Of a DNA stretch of 64,000 bases, positions 25,582 through 33,875 are shown one piece after another (the stretch's first letter is position 1; each line of letters starts with the position of its first letter). The translations under genes were made by a program, and so were the position numbers. The notes below the pieces were generated by a model. It saw only the letters and a program-made list of their open reading frames with translations, ran no database searches and was not told the origin of the DNA. This stretch comes from a virus. The DNA lies in the IMG/VR virus record IMGVR_UViG_3300032296_003821, positions 1-64,000 of that record; one strand, given 5' to 3'.

Positions 25582-27262
25582 GTCACTTATACAACCTATT
25601 TTAGAACAAGAAAAACAAAAAATTGCTCTTGTTCCTGGTGGATTTAAACCACCTACAGTGGGTCATTTCTCTTTAGTTGATGAAGTAGCTAAAAACCCAA
25701 ACATTGATAAAGTACTTGTTTTAATCGGTCATAAAAACCGAGACGGTGTCTCTAAAATAGAAAGTAAAAAAATATGGGATATTTACAAAAAATATCTCCC
25801 TTCAAACGTTGAAATCCAAATCTCAGATAATTCTTCTCCAATAGCAGATGTCGCCTCAATAATCAAAAACAATCCAGACACTATGTTTTATCCTGTAGTA
25901 GGAATTCGAGGTGAAATGGATTTAGGTGATCTAAAACGCTTTGATAGCTTAAAAGGAAAATACGATAATTTCCAAACCATTGTAATCAAATCAGAAGAAG
26001 GTGAAAATCGTGTTAGCGGTACAAATACACGTGCTGCTTTAATTGGTGGAGAAAAAGAAAGATTCCAATCATATCTTCCAACTGAACTTTCAGATGAAGA
26101 AAAAGAAGAAGTTTGGTCTATTCTCCAAAAAACACCTATTGAAGAAATGTATGCTGAACCTAGTGAGTTTAGCTACCCCCCAATGATTAAATCACTTACA
26201 GAATATATGTTAGATAAAGGTATGAATATTCGTCCTTTACCTAAAGTAAAATTTGTAAACGATGATGCTGAAAATGCTAAAAATTTCTTCGGTAAAACAG
26301 CATATTATAATCCGAATGAACGCGTTATAGTACTTTATACTATGGGTCGTCATCCTAAAGATGTTATGCGTTCTTATGCACATGAAATGATCCACCACAT
26401 GCAAAACTGTGATGGTCGTTTGGAAGGTATTACCACTCAAAATACAAACGAGGAAGGTGATTTACCTGAAATCGAAAGAGAAGCATACGAAAAAGGAAAT
26501 ATGACTTTCCGAAATTGGACAGATACACTTACTGAAGGTGTACTTGGAAATAAAATAGTATGTGATAATTGTGGATGGAGTTGGAAAATAGTAGATGGTG
26601 GAGATGATTTATATATTTGCCATAAGTGTGGGCATGACAATACTCCAATGTCTTTAAATGAAGGCCGTTACGATAAAATATCAAATCAAATATCCTCTGC
26701 TATTTTTAAACAATGGAGAGAAGATATTAACAATGGTGCTAAAGCATCTCGTTTAGAGCAATCATTCCCGTTTGGAGACGAAGAAATTTCAATAGACGCT
26801 AACATCTCAGTTGTTCCTGGTTTAGGAAAATTAAATGTAGATGGTGGTGCTGATGATACTGAAGATTATATCCAAGTACGTTTTGAAATTGATCCTGAAA
26901 AACTCCCTGAATTTTGGGAAGAAATTTCAATGAATTTAAAAGATGTTATCCGTCATGAAATTGAACATTTAACTCATGGTGAAGGATTTACCTCCAACCC
27001 AAGTAAAACGATGGAAGATGATATGTTTATCCGTCAAATGATAGACATGGAAATGTTACCTAGAGCAGATTATTTTAAACTTGAAAAAGAAATAGATGCT
27101 AATTTGCAAGGAATGTATTTTCGCGCTAAAAAAGAAAAACGTCCATTTGGAGATGTAATCAACACGTATTTAGATGCTCAAGATATTACACCTGATCAAA
27201 AAGAAGAAATAATGGATCTTTGGAGACGTAGGCTACCTGCATTAAATTTGCCAAAATTCTAA
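25565..27262 (+). CDS. multidomain fusion: nucleotidyltransferase, metalloprotease-like, zinc ribbon, second HExxH domain
   Basis: 565 residues. After a tag-like helix (MNSLVKSLIQPILEQE), residues 20-170 form a NMNAT/cytidylyltransferase-type domain: PGGFKPPTVGHF with T31-V-G-H34, and VSGTNTR (149-155) as the C-terminal nucleotide motif. H273-E-M-I-H277 is a zinc-protease HExxH motif. A zinc ribbon follows with C333/C336 and C352/C355. A second H464-E-I-E-H468 lies near the end. LTE-G (322-325) and LNE-G (364-367) bracket the ribbon and match the prohead-protease specificity of T4 gp21. Cleavage would give products of about 324, 42 and 199 residues. This reading is inference. Confidence 0.7.
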   Translation: MNSLVKSLIQPILEQEKQKIALVPGGFKPPTVGHFSLVDEVAKNPNIDKVLVLIGHKNRDGVSKIESKKIWDIYKKYLPSNVEIQISDNSSPIADVASIIKNNPDTMFYPVVGIRGEMDLGDLKRFDSLKGKYDNFQTIVIKSEEGENRVSGTNTRAALIGGEKERFQSYLPTELSDEEKEEVWSILQKTPIEEMYAEPSEFSYPPMIKSLTEYMLDKGMNIRPLPKVKFVNDDAENAKNFFGKTAYYNPNERVIVLYTMGRHPKDVMRSYAHEMIHHMQNCDGRLEGITTQNTNEEGDLPEIEREAYEKGNMTFRNWTDTLTEGVLGNKIVCDNCGWSWKIVDGGDDLYICHKCGHDNTPMSLNEGRYDKISNQISSAIFKQWREDINNGAKASRLEQSFPFGDEEISIDANISVVPGLGKLNVDGGADDTEDYIQVRFEIDPEKLPEFWEEISMNLKDVIRHEIEHLTHGEGFTSNPSKTMEDDMFIRQMIDMEMLPRADYFKLEKEIDANLQGMYFRAKKEKRPFGDVINTYLDAQDITPDQKEEIMDLWRRRLPALNLPKF

Positions 27263-27271
27263 CTTTACAAA

Positions 27272-27799
27272 ATGCCAAATTTATTAGATTTATACGAAGC
27301 AATCAAACCAAAATATCTCATTTTTTGTGATATGGATGGTGTATTAGTTGACTTTGATAAAGGATATGAAGAACTAACTGGTAAAAGTACAAAACACCAT
27401 GACGTTCAAGATAAAAACGATTTCTGGAGACTATTAGATAAAAGTCTTGAAGAAAAAGGTCTAGAAGAATATGATTATTGGGTAAATTTGCCTTGGATGC
27501 CTGATGGTAAAACCCTTTGGAACTATATTTCCCCATATAAACCATATGTTTTAACAGCCCCTTCATTAGACCCAGGTTCTAAAGTAGCAAAACGTGAATG
27601 GGTAGAAAAAGAATTACCTGAGGCAAAAAATGTATACTTTAGAAAAGCAGCTCTTAAACCAGAATTTTCAGGTAAAAATCGTATTTTGATAGACGATAGA
27701 GAAGATACTATTGAGGGTTGGATTGCTAAAGGAGGCATCGGTATCCACCATACTTCAGCAGCTAATACTATTAAACAATTAAAAGATTTAGGCTTATAA
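27272..27799 (+). CDS. HAD-family 5'(3')-deoxyribonucleotidase-like phosphatase
   Basis: 175 residues. HAD motif I is FCDMDGVLVDF (about 17-27, nucleophile Asp and acid/base Asp). Motif II is at the TAPS segment. Motif III Lys is within the RKAALKP region, and the acidic motif IV is ILIDDREDTIEGW. The layout matches NT5C-type nucleotidases that dephosphorylate dNMPs. The N-terminus PNLLDLYEAIKP again looks like a short amphipathic helix placed before the first strand. It overlaps the next gene by 1 bp. Confidence 0.8.
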   Translation: MPNLLDLYEAIKPKYLIFCDMDGVLVDFDKGYEELTGKSTKHHDVQDKNDFWRLLDKSLEEKGLEEYDYWVNLPWMPDGKTLWNYISPYKPYVLTAPSLDPGSKVAKREWVEKELPEAKNVYFRKAALKPEFSGKNRILIDDREDTIEGWIAKGGIGIHHTSAANTIKQLKDLGL

Positions 27800-28371
27800 T
27801 GGCAGATTCAGTTTTAAAAAAAGAATTCCAAAAACGTGATGTAGAACGTTTACGTAACCTTGTAAAAGGTAAACATGGTGACCGTACTACTATGGGAATT
27901 GGTTATAGTGGTGAAGTAAGAGAAGATCACAAAGAAGGCGATGTTTGGGAAGAAAAAGGTAAAACTTGGACTATCCGAGATGGCATTAAAGAAAATATTA
28001 CTAAGCTAGATAAAATAAAAAAAGTAGCTGTTCCATTATTTTGTCCTAAATGCAAACAAGTAATGGATAAACAGTTAGATCCATTTTATTTTAAAGCATA
28101 TGGTGAATGTTTGGATTGTAGAGCCAAAACAGAAACCCAGATGAAAATTGCTGGTACTTGGCAAGATTATGTTAATCAAACATTTAATACTGAAATTGAT
28201 CAACAAATACAAGAATATAAAAATTGGTTTGAAAATATCTTAGCTGATACAGCAGATGGATATGTTTCTGAAAATGGTGAAGTACAAAAATGGGTCGGAG
28301 GAATAGACAAAGAACGTGCCCAAGAGTCTTTAGATGATGTAGTTAAATATTTAAATTCACTAAAAAAATAA
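27799..28371 (+). CDS. zinc-finger protein of unknown function, 190 aa
   Basis: KKEFQKRDVERLRNLVKGKHGD, then HKEGDVWEEKGKTWTIRDGI and a zinc site CPKC (about 79-82) with CLDC about 20 residues later. I recall this arrangement as a conserved protein of unknown role in T4-superfamily phages. The C-terminal third is helical. It shares TAATG overlaps with both neighbours. A structural zinc and a DNA- or protein-binding role are likely. Confidence 0.65.
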   Translation: MADSVLKKEFQKRDVERLRNLVKGKHGDRTTMGIGYSGEVREDHKEGDVWEEKGKTWTIRDGIKENITKLDKIKKVAVPLFCPKCKQVMDKQLDPFYFKAYGECLDCRAKTETQMKIAGTWQDYVNQTFNTEIDQQIQEYKNWFENILADTADGYVSENGEVQKWVGGIDKERAQESLDDVVKYLNSLKK

Positions 28372-28997
28372 TGGAAATTTTTACTATGTTTACAACTATA
28401 ATTGTAGCATTAATCACAGCTGTGGTTGGTCCTATTGTAGTTAATTGGGTAAAACTTAAAATGGAGAAAAAAGAAGATAAAACTCCTGTACGTGAGGCCC
28501 TTGAAACTTCTAACTTAATAGAAGATCAATTAGATGCCATAATGGAAGAACTTGATTGTGATCGTATTTGGTTAGCCCAATTTCATAATGGAGGACATTT
28601 TTACCCTACAGGTAAATCTATTCAGAAGTTTTCATTTTTTCATGAAAAAACATCCCCGAATACCCCAAATATTCAACATACATTCCAAAATATCCCAGTA
28701 TCTCTATTCCCTAGAGTATTAGCTAAAATTTATAAAGACACAGAATTAGCTATTGATGATGTAAGTACAGCTGAAGACACATATGGTTTAGAACATTTAA
28801 CTCTACAATTTGGAACTAAATCTATTTGTATGCTTGGCTTGTATAGTTTAGATGATCATTTAATTGGTGTGTTAGGTATATCATTTAAAGAACCACATCA
28901 CCTAGTAAGAGATGAATGGTCTTTTATCAGACAGAAAACAGGAGTGATAGGAACACTACTTTCCGAATATTTATACACAAATAACAAGAAGAAATAA
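28371..28997 (+). CDS. membrane-anchored GAF-like protein
   Basis: 208 residues. One hydrophobic helix at about 6-26 (MFTTIIVALITAVVGPIVVNW) is followed by a charged linker and a domain whose strands and loops resemble GAF sensors (DRIWLAQFHNGGHF, then SICMLGLYSLDDHLIGVLGIS). A start at the second Met (28386) is possible. It could be a membrane-bound regulator placed in the host envelope. Unlike its neighbours it has a membrane anchor rather than a tag-like helix. Confidence 0.6.
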   Translation: MEIFTMFTTIIVALITAVVGPIVVNWVKLKMEKKEDKTPVREALETSNLIEDQLDAIMEELDCDRIWLAQFHNGGHFYPTGKSIQKFSFFHEKTSPNTPNIQHTFQNIPVSLFPRVLAKIYKDTELAIDDVSTAEDTYGLEHLTLQFGTKSICMLGLYSLDDHLIGVLGISFKEPHHLVRDEWSFIRQKTGVIGTLLSEYLYTNNKKK

Positions 28998-29587
28998 TGG
29001 ATAATTTTGACTTAAAAAAATTCTTAAAGGAAAGCAAAGCCATTGAGAACTTAAATCCTTCTATTAAAGCCATAAACGAAGGCGAAGCCGCTTACGAATA
29101 TGAAAAAGGTAAGAAAGAAGGAGAAGAAATCGAAAAGAAAAAAATGACCAAAGAGGCAATGAAAAAACAAATCAAAGATATGATTGTTGCTGAATTAGAT
29201 GGTGCCGCTGTTGCAGCTGAAGACTATGACCCAGTTTACGAAGACAATGACCCAGGAGAAGAAGAAGCAGATATGATGGATGCTTATGCTGATGGTGGGT
29301 TTTTAGATGAAGCTAAAAAAGATAAAGAAGAAGACGTTGAAGACGTTGAAGTAACTGACACTGAAGAAGAAATGCCTGCCGATGAAGAAATGCCTGCTGA
29401 AGAAGCACCTGCTGGTGGTTTAGAAGATATCGCTGCTGACATGGAAGGTACTGAAGGTGATCTTATGGATCATCTTATGAAAGCATTCCAGATTGCAAAA
29501 GGAATGGGTAATGAAAAACTTGAAACACAAGTCGGAAACACACTTAAATTTTTCGTTAGCGAATATATTGGTGGTGGAGAAGGCTAA
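28997..29587 (+). CDS. acidic protein with N-terminal tag and INE-G site, 196 aa
   Basis: MDNFDLKKFLKESKAIENL is an amphipathic helix, and I26-N-E28 before G29 fits a gp21-type cleavage site. The middle (about 75-145) is extremely acidic, with runs of Glu/Asp and Pro-Ala-Glu-Glu repeats. The C-terminal 40 residues are helical (DHLMKAFQIAKGMG). Acidic low-complexity virion proteins often serve as scaffold or internal proteins. It is a plausible packaged protein; the function is not recognised. Confidence 0.6.
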   Translation: MDNFDLKKFLKESKAIENLNPSIKAINEGEAAYEYEKGKKEGEEIEKKKMTKEAMKKQIKDMIVAELDGAAVAAEDYDPVYEDNDPGEEEADMMDAYADGGFLDEAKKDKEEDVEDVEVTDTEEEMPADEEMPAEEAPAGGLEDIAADMEGTEGDLMDHLMKAFQIAKGMGNEKLETQVGNTLKFFVSEYIGGGEG

Positions 29588-29596
29588 TATTTAATA
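29587..29596 (+). promoter_or_regulatory. late-promoter-like variant ATATTTAATA
   Basis: A weak match to the recurrent motif, 20 bases before the ATG of the histone-like gene at 29617. It lies in one of the few non-overlapping gaps of this cassette. Confidence 0.3.
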
Positions 29597-29616
29597 ATCT
29601 ATAATTAATAAAATCT

Positions 29617-29787
29617 ATGAACACAACACAACTTTTAGACGCAATCAAAGAACAAGTTGCTATTATGGAAGCTGAGCATGCTAAAACATCTAAAGCAGCT
29701 CGCGGACGTGCACGTAGTGCAGCTAATAGTATTAAAAAACTTGCAGCAGATTTCAAAAAGACATCAACTGCAGAAGACAAAGCTTAA
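29617..29787 (+). CDS. histone H1-like small basic protein, 56 aa
   Basis: ATG 29617 opens a 56-codon frame ending in TAA at 29785-29787, 3 bases before the next ATG. The first half is an amphipathic helix (TTQLLDAIKEQVAIMEAEH). The second half (KTSKAARGRARSAANSIKKL then DFKKTS) matches the pattern of Bacteroidota histone H1-like/Hc1 proteins: KGNKAAGTRAR, then a KKLAQ helix. Those proteins bind and compact DNA. A virion-packaged or host-nucleoid-directed DNA-binding protein is a good inference. Confidence 0.65.
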   Translation: MNTTQLLDAIKEQVAIMEAEHAKTSKAARGRARSAANSIKKLAADFKKTSTAEDKA

Positions 29788-29790
29788 GAA

Positions 29791-30597
29791 ATGAAACTAC
29801 ATGAGGCATTTTCACCAGACGAATCTAAAAAAATCTATGACAATTTTTTGGCAATCGTAAATGATCCAAAACGTCGTGATAGATTAGTTAGAAAGCATGG
29901 TAAAAATGCCGAAAATGTAGCTTATGGTACTGCTGTAAATCAAGTAAAAAAACAAGCAGCCAACAACATTGAAGAACCACAACCCGAAGAAACAATGGAA
30001 AACAATAGATTGAGAGAAATGGTTATTGATGCTTTAACAGAGAAAAAATCAACAGCATTCACTTCAGAATATGATGATAAATTCACTGATAAACGTAAAA
30101 ATTTACCTGATGGATTACAAAAATCTATTTTAAAAAAACAAGGTAAATTAGAAGAAGACCTTGACCTAGGCCATACCGATGATGAACCGCATATGATTAA
30201 AGCAGAACTTTACCAAATCGGTACATATGCTTTGGAACTTTATAAAATGCTTAACAAGTTTGAAGGCCCTCAAGAAGTCGATCTTCCAGCTTGGTGGCAG
30301 TCAAAAATTACTACTGCTAAAAATATGGTTTCTTCGGCAAAACACTATCTTGATTTTGAGTTAAAAGAACCAAAACTTGATGCTATCATAAGTGCTCAAG
30401 ATAAAGAAGAAGCAATTGATGAAAAATTAAAACCTTCTATGGGTGCAGGTGCATATGTTGATGATTTTAGAAAATCTGATGCACCACAATTCAAAGGTAA
30501 ATCAAAAGCGAAAAAAAATAAAATGGCTGTAGCCGCTTATTTGTCTGCTAAAGATAAAATCAAAGAAGCTATTTTAGCTAAACTTAAAGAAAAATAA
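29791..30597 (+). CDS. conserved T4-superfamily virion-type protein, 268 aa
   Basis: Two segments are familiar from T4-like phages of aquatic bacteria: HMIKAELYQIGTYALELY with a nearby DLPAWWQSKITTAKNMV (about 133-185), and a basic C-terminal MGAGAYVDDFRKSDAPQFKG motif followed by KKNKMAVAAYL. The N-terminus MKLHEAFSPDE is short and helical. The role is unknown; the basic C-terminus suggests DNA or capsid contact. A 1-bp overlap joins it to the next gene. Confidence 0.65.
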   Translation: MKLHEAFSPDESKKIYDNFLAIVNDPKRRDRLVRKHGKNAENVAYGTAVNQVKKQAANNIEEPQPEETMENNRLREMVIDALTEKKSTAFTSEYDDKFTDKRKNLPDGLQKSILKKQGKLEEDLDLGHTDDEPHMIKAELYQIGTYALELYKMLNKFEGPQEVDLPAWWQSKITTAKNMVSSAKHYLDFELKEPKLDAIISAQDKEEAIDEKLKPSMGAGAYVDDFRKSDAPQFKGKSKAKKNKMAVAAYLSAKDKIKEAILAKLKEK

Positions 30598-31091
30598 TGA
30601 CACGCGAAGAACTTGTAAATAGACTCAAGGCTTTAACTAAGCAGGTGTACTCAAACATGACAGTAACACCTGAAGAGGCAGTTCAATATGATGAACTGAC
30701 CAAATTCCCTGAGCTTAAAAAAGTTATCGTTGACCTATTAACCCCAGAATATGATAGCTTTGTAGCATCAATTGATTGGGTTGCACCACGTCCTTCTACA
30801 TTTAGAATCAATTTACAAAACGGACAACTGTTTTATTTGATCTATGGTAAACGTAGTTGGATTGCACAGGTAGAAGGTAAAAAATATTACCTACTTAATT
30901 TACCTGAAGAAGAAAGAGCTGCTATGTCTATAGCAAATATTTTACGCTATGGTGCTAAAGCAGAAGAAGGAACAGAAATGGGGGCTGAAGGTGGAGCAGC
31001 TGATCTAGGAGCTGAACTCCCAGGAGCAGAAGCCCCAGCAGCAGAAACCCCACCAGCTGAAACACCAGAAGAAACACCAGCAGAAGCATAA
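30597..31091 (+). CDS. hypothetical protein with Ala/Glu/Pro-rich tail, 164 aa
   Basis: TREELVNRLKALTKQVYSN is an N-terminal amphipathic helix. Residues 30-115 form a small alpha/beta domain (IDWVAPRPSTFRINLQNGQ, FYLIYGKRSWIAQVEGKKYY). The last 45 residues are a low-complexity Ala/Glu/Pro/Gly tail resembling the acidic tail of the 28997 protein. Function unknown. TAATG overlaps on both sides. Confidence 0.6.
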   Translation: MTREELVNRLKALTKQVYSNMTVTPEEAVQYDELTKFPELKKVIVDLLTPEYDSFVASIDWVAPRPSTFRINLQNGQLFYLIYGKRSWIAQVEGKKYYLLNLPEEERAAMSIANILRYGAKAEEGTEMGAEGGAADLGAELPGAEAPAAETPPAETPEETPAEA

Positions 31092-32089
31092 TGGATATTT
31101 TAGAACAATTTATACGAAGCGTATCTTACAAATTTCCAAAAGGATACCCTGATATGAAGGATCCTAAGGATGTTGAATTTCTTAATAAACTAATAAGTGA
31201 AGTAGTTGATCCTAAAATGGTTATCAACGAACAACAAACCGAATACGATGATCGTATTAAAGAAGCTTTAGGTGTAGAACAAATTCCAATATGTCAAACA
31301 CCACTTGAGATAGGAAAAGATTTTAATTTAAGTGGAAAAGATGCTGAAATTTGGAAAAAATTATTTGGCGTTAAACCAATAGCAGCCAGAACAGGTAAAC
31401 AAACCGCTGGATCTGGTAATGGTGAAGTTTCTACATATTGGGCATTTCAATACAACAAAACTGGAAAATTCCAAGTAGAAGATAGACGAGGTGCTGACAA
31501 CCCAGATTTAATAATCAACAACTTAGGTGTTGAAATTAAAGACTATGGTTCCAAAATGATTACCTTAGGTAAATTTTTTGGTGATAAAAAATCATATGGT
31601 CTTTTAAGTAACTTATTTGGATTCAAAAGCTTACTTGAAGCCCTTAAAGAAAACAAATTCCCAGAAGAATCTACAGCCAACCCAGGAACATTTAAATCTT
31701 CTGAATTAGTAGATGCTGCTCGTTTAATGTTAAGTTTCTATAAAGAAGCTAAACTAAAAGAATTTGCTGAAAAATATCAATTTGAAATAGTACTAAACCT
31801 ATTTAAACGTGTAGAAGCTATTTTAAATGAACTTCAACTTGGTTCAGGTGCATCACCAGAAGATGTAGCTGGTGGTATTTTAAAAACCATGATTAAAACA
31901 AAACTTAATAAAAAACCATTAATTGGTCAAGCTAAGGGATATGTTTTAAATGTTAATGTGACTGGTTTAGGAGATTTCGTTGAAATTACAAACGAAAAAA
32001 TAGATGCACTTAACAATGAAGATTTGTTAAATAATGTAGCTGTTACTTCATCTGAAATGAAAATGAATTTTGATGCTTTATTCAAATAA
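31091..32089 (+). CDS. putative PD-(D/E)XK-type nuclease in cargo cassette, 332 aa
   Basis: The N-terminus is helical (MDILEQFIRSVSYKF) and VINE (about 56-59) is a possible protease site. A candidate nuclease core reads NPDLIINNLGVEIKDYG, with P138-D139 and E148-I-K150: the spacing PD...8...ExK with hydrophobic strands fits the restriction-enzyme fold. The rest is helical. The protein might degrade or process DNA on entry, or belong to restriction and DNA repair. The catalytic assignment is tentative because only one motif set is seen. Confidence 0.5.
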   Translation: MDILEQFIRSVSYKFPKGYPDMKDPKDVEFLNKLISEVVDPKMVINEQQTEYDDRIKEALGVEQIPICQTPLEIGKDFNLSGKDAEIWKKLFGVKPIAARTGKQTAGSGNGEVSTYWAFQYNKTGKFQVEDRRGADNPDLIINNLGVEIKDYGSKMITLGKFFGDKKSYGLLSNLFGFKSLLEALKENKFPEESTANPGTFKSSELVDAARLMLSFYKEAKLKEFAEKYQFEIVLNLFKRVEAILNELQLGSGASPEDVAGGILKTMIKTKLNKKPLIGQAKGYVLNVNVTGLGDFVEITNEKIDALNNEDLLNNVAVTSSEMKMNFDALFK

Positions 32090-32090
32090 T

Positions 32091-32969
32091 ATGGACAAGA
32101 CTCGCCTTAAAAAACTCATCCAAGAAGTATATCACCATGTTACAGAAGAAAAATGTAGCTGTGGTTGTAACACTTGTGAAAACGTAGGTAACGCTGGCGT
32201 TATCTTAAACGAAAGTATAGCTCCAAGGGAAATATTATCGGAAAATCTGCGTTATCACGTGGAAAATAAACTCCCACTTACTGAAAATACGTTCCGATAT
32301 GGTTCCAAATCGTTTCTTAATTTATGGGCAGAAGCTCGTTCATTGTATTTACGTGAAGTAATTCATGTTAACGATGATGATAAAGAAATTTTAGAGGAAA
32401 CTGATCTTGGAAACTATGGAATGTATGAAGGTGTTAAAGTACCTTTAGACTTACCTATGTTAGAGGAAGGTGAAGAAGAATTAAATATAGGAGATATCAT
32501 TGAAATTAACCCTAAAGAATTTCCTAACTTTGAATTCCCATATGGCACTGAAGGTGAAATTGAAGATATAAACAAAGCAGATTACGCTAGTGACGATTTA
32601 GTCTATACAGTTAAAATCAAATATATTGATAGTCAAGGAGATGAAGCTAATACTTTACATATTGAAAATTCATCTCAATATTTGAATGAAACTGAGAAAA
32701 AGAAAACACCACCAATTGGAAAACCAAAACGTGGTGGATCTAAAAAATTCTACGTTTACGTTAGAGATAAAGGAAAAGTTAAAAAAGTATCTTTCGGACA
32801 AGCAGGTATGTCTGCTAAAATAAATGACCCAAAAGCACGCCGTGCATTTGCTGCTCGTCATGATTGTAAAAATAAAAAAGACAGAACAAAACCATCTTAT
32901 TGGTCATGTCGCTTACCAAGATATGCTAAATTACTTGGATTAAAATCATCTTTTTCAGGATTCTGGTGA
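32091..32969 (+). CDS. tagged protein with Cys cluster and basic C-terminal domain, 292 aa
   Basis: I chose ATG 32091 (MDKTRLKKLIQEVYHHV), just after the upstream stop, over a Met at 32070. The tag helix is followed by CSCGCNTC (22-29), then L39-N-E41 before S42, an LxE cleavage-type site. A beta domain (about 120-195, DIIEINPKEFPNFEFPYGTEG) follows. The C-terminal 80 residues (KKFYVYVRDKGKVKKVSFG, RRAFAARHDCKNKKDRTKP, YWSCRLPR) form a basic Cys-containing module I recall from many T4-superfamily phage proteins. It probably binds nucleic acid or capsid. Confidence 0.6.
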   Translation: MDKTRLKKLIQEVYHHVTEEKCSCGCNTCENVGNAGVILNESIAPREILSENLRYHVENKLPLTENTFRYGSKSFLNLWAEARSLYLREVIHVNDDDKEILEETDLGNYGMYEGVKVPLDLPMLEEGEEELNIGDIIEINPKEFPNFEFPYGTEGEIEDINKADYASDDLVYTVKIKYIDSQGDEANTLHIENSSQYLNETEKKKTPPIGKPKRGGSKKFYVYVRDKGKVKKVSFGQAGMSAKINDPKARRAFAARHDCKNKKDRTKPSYWSCRLPRYAKLLGLKSSFSGFW

Positions 32970-33376
32970 TGGATAGATTAGATAAACTTATCAACGAAGT
33001 TCTTTCTGAAGAAAAGAAAAAACGTGACAGATGTCTTCGTATTGCAGACCGCAAATACGACAAACCATCTGCTTACAAATCTGGCGCTGTTGTAAAATGC
33101 CGCAAAGGAATGATTTGGAAAGGCTTAAAAGAAGAAGTTATTCAAGAAAAAGTAAAAGAAACCCTCCGCACTTGGTTCAAACGTAAAGGAACACCTGGTA
33201 AAAAAGGTGGATGGGTTGATTGTAATGCACCAATCAGAAAAGATGGTAAAGTAACAGGATATAAAGCATGTGGACGTGAAGAAGGTGAAAAACGTTCAAA
33301 ATATCCATCATGTCGTCCTACACCTGCTCAATGTAAAACACCTGGTAAAGGTAAAAAATGGGGAAAAACAAAATGA
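32969..33376 (+). CDS. basic DUF5872-like protein with N-terminal tag
   Basis: ATG 32969 overlaps the preceding stop (TGATG); a GTG one codon upstream is less likely. MDRLDKLINEVLSEEKKK is a tag-like helix ending in an LSE motif. Residues about 20-50 hold an RCLRIADRKYDKPSAYKSGA/CRKGMIW module. The C-terminal half (LRTWFKRKGTPGKKGGWVDC, then CGREEGEKR and CRPTPAQCKT) matches the DUF5872-type pattern. It is strongly basic with 7 Cys. A DNA-binding internal protein is plausible. Confidence 0.6.
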   Translation: MDRLDKLINEVLSEEKKKRDRCLRIADRKYDKPSAYKSGAVVKCRKGMIWKGLKEEVIQEKVKETLRTWFKRKGTPGKKGGWVDCNAPIRKDGKVTGYKACGREEGEKRSKYPSCRPTPAQCKTPGKGKKWGKTK

Positions 33377-33618
33377 TTAGTTTATTAGAGTTATTGAAAC
33401 AACAGGAATCACCTGAATCTCCACCTTACATGTATTCACCTGTGGGGTTTGGATGCCATGTTTGTAAATTTTATTATATGGAAGACGACAAACATATGTG
33501 CGGCAATTCATATTACAAACATTATATGAAAACTAATGAACTTATAGATGAAGAAGGAAATCAAATTAAAGATCCTTCAAAATGGTGTTCAAATTGGTTT
33601 TTACCAAAAGATGAATGA
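33373..33618 (+). CDS. small Cys-rich, HiPIP-like protein
   Basis: I chose ATG 33373 (MISLLELLKQQE), overlapping the upstream stop by 4 bp, over 33358. After a tag-like helix come CHVC, HMCGN and KWCSNWF: four Cys in a C-x2-C-x10-C-x(25-30)-C-x2-W layout that recalls high-potential iron-sulfur proteins. An Fe-S or zinc site is possible. Function is unknown; it overlaps the next gene by 4 bp. Confidence 0.55.
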   Translation: MISLLELLKQQESPESPPYMYSPVGFGCHVCKFYYMEDDKHMCGNSYYKHYMKTNELIDEEGNQIKDPSKWCSNWFLPKDE

Positions 33619-33875
33619 GACCCTATATAGACATAGAAGTTACTGACAAATATATTATTCGCGAATTTAGCGAAAATATAGACCCAATTGAACTATTATG
33701 GCATCGTGATGATGAAGATAGAACAGTTGAAATCCTAGAAGATACAGACTGGAAACTCCAATTAGAAGATCAGTTGCCTACCTCCCTAAAAGAACGTATA
33801 TTTATACCAAGACACGAATGGCATAGAGTCATTAAAGGAACTGGTACTTTAAAATTAAAAATACATAAATCATGA
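33615..33875 (+). CDS. cupin-like small protein
   Basis: 86 residues. Strands TDKYIIREFSEN, ELLWHRDDEDRTVEIL and FIPRHEWHRVIKGTGTLKL show a double-stranded beta-helix fragment with His residues (WH near 29-30 and RHEWHR near 71-76), as in small phage-encoded cupin-like proteins. Metal binding is possible. Overlaps of 4 bp on both sides place it firmly in this operon. Confidence 0.6.
   Translation: MRPYIDIEVTDKYIIREFSENIDPIELLWHRDDEDRTVEILEDTDWKLQLEDQLPTSLKERIFIPRHEWHRVIKGTGTLKLKIHKS

Noticed and set aside
32070-32090. Upstream Met for the 32091 gene
   Set aside because: Would overlap the preceding gene by 20 bases; ATG 32091 directly follows its stop and gives the tag-like helix at the true N-terminus.
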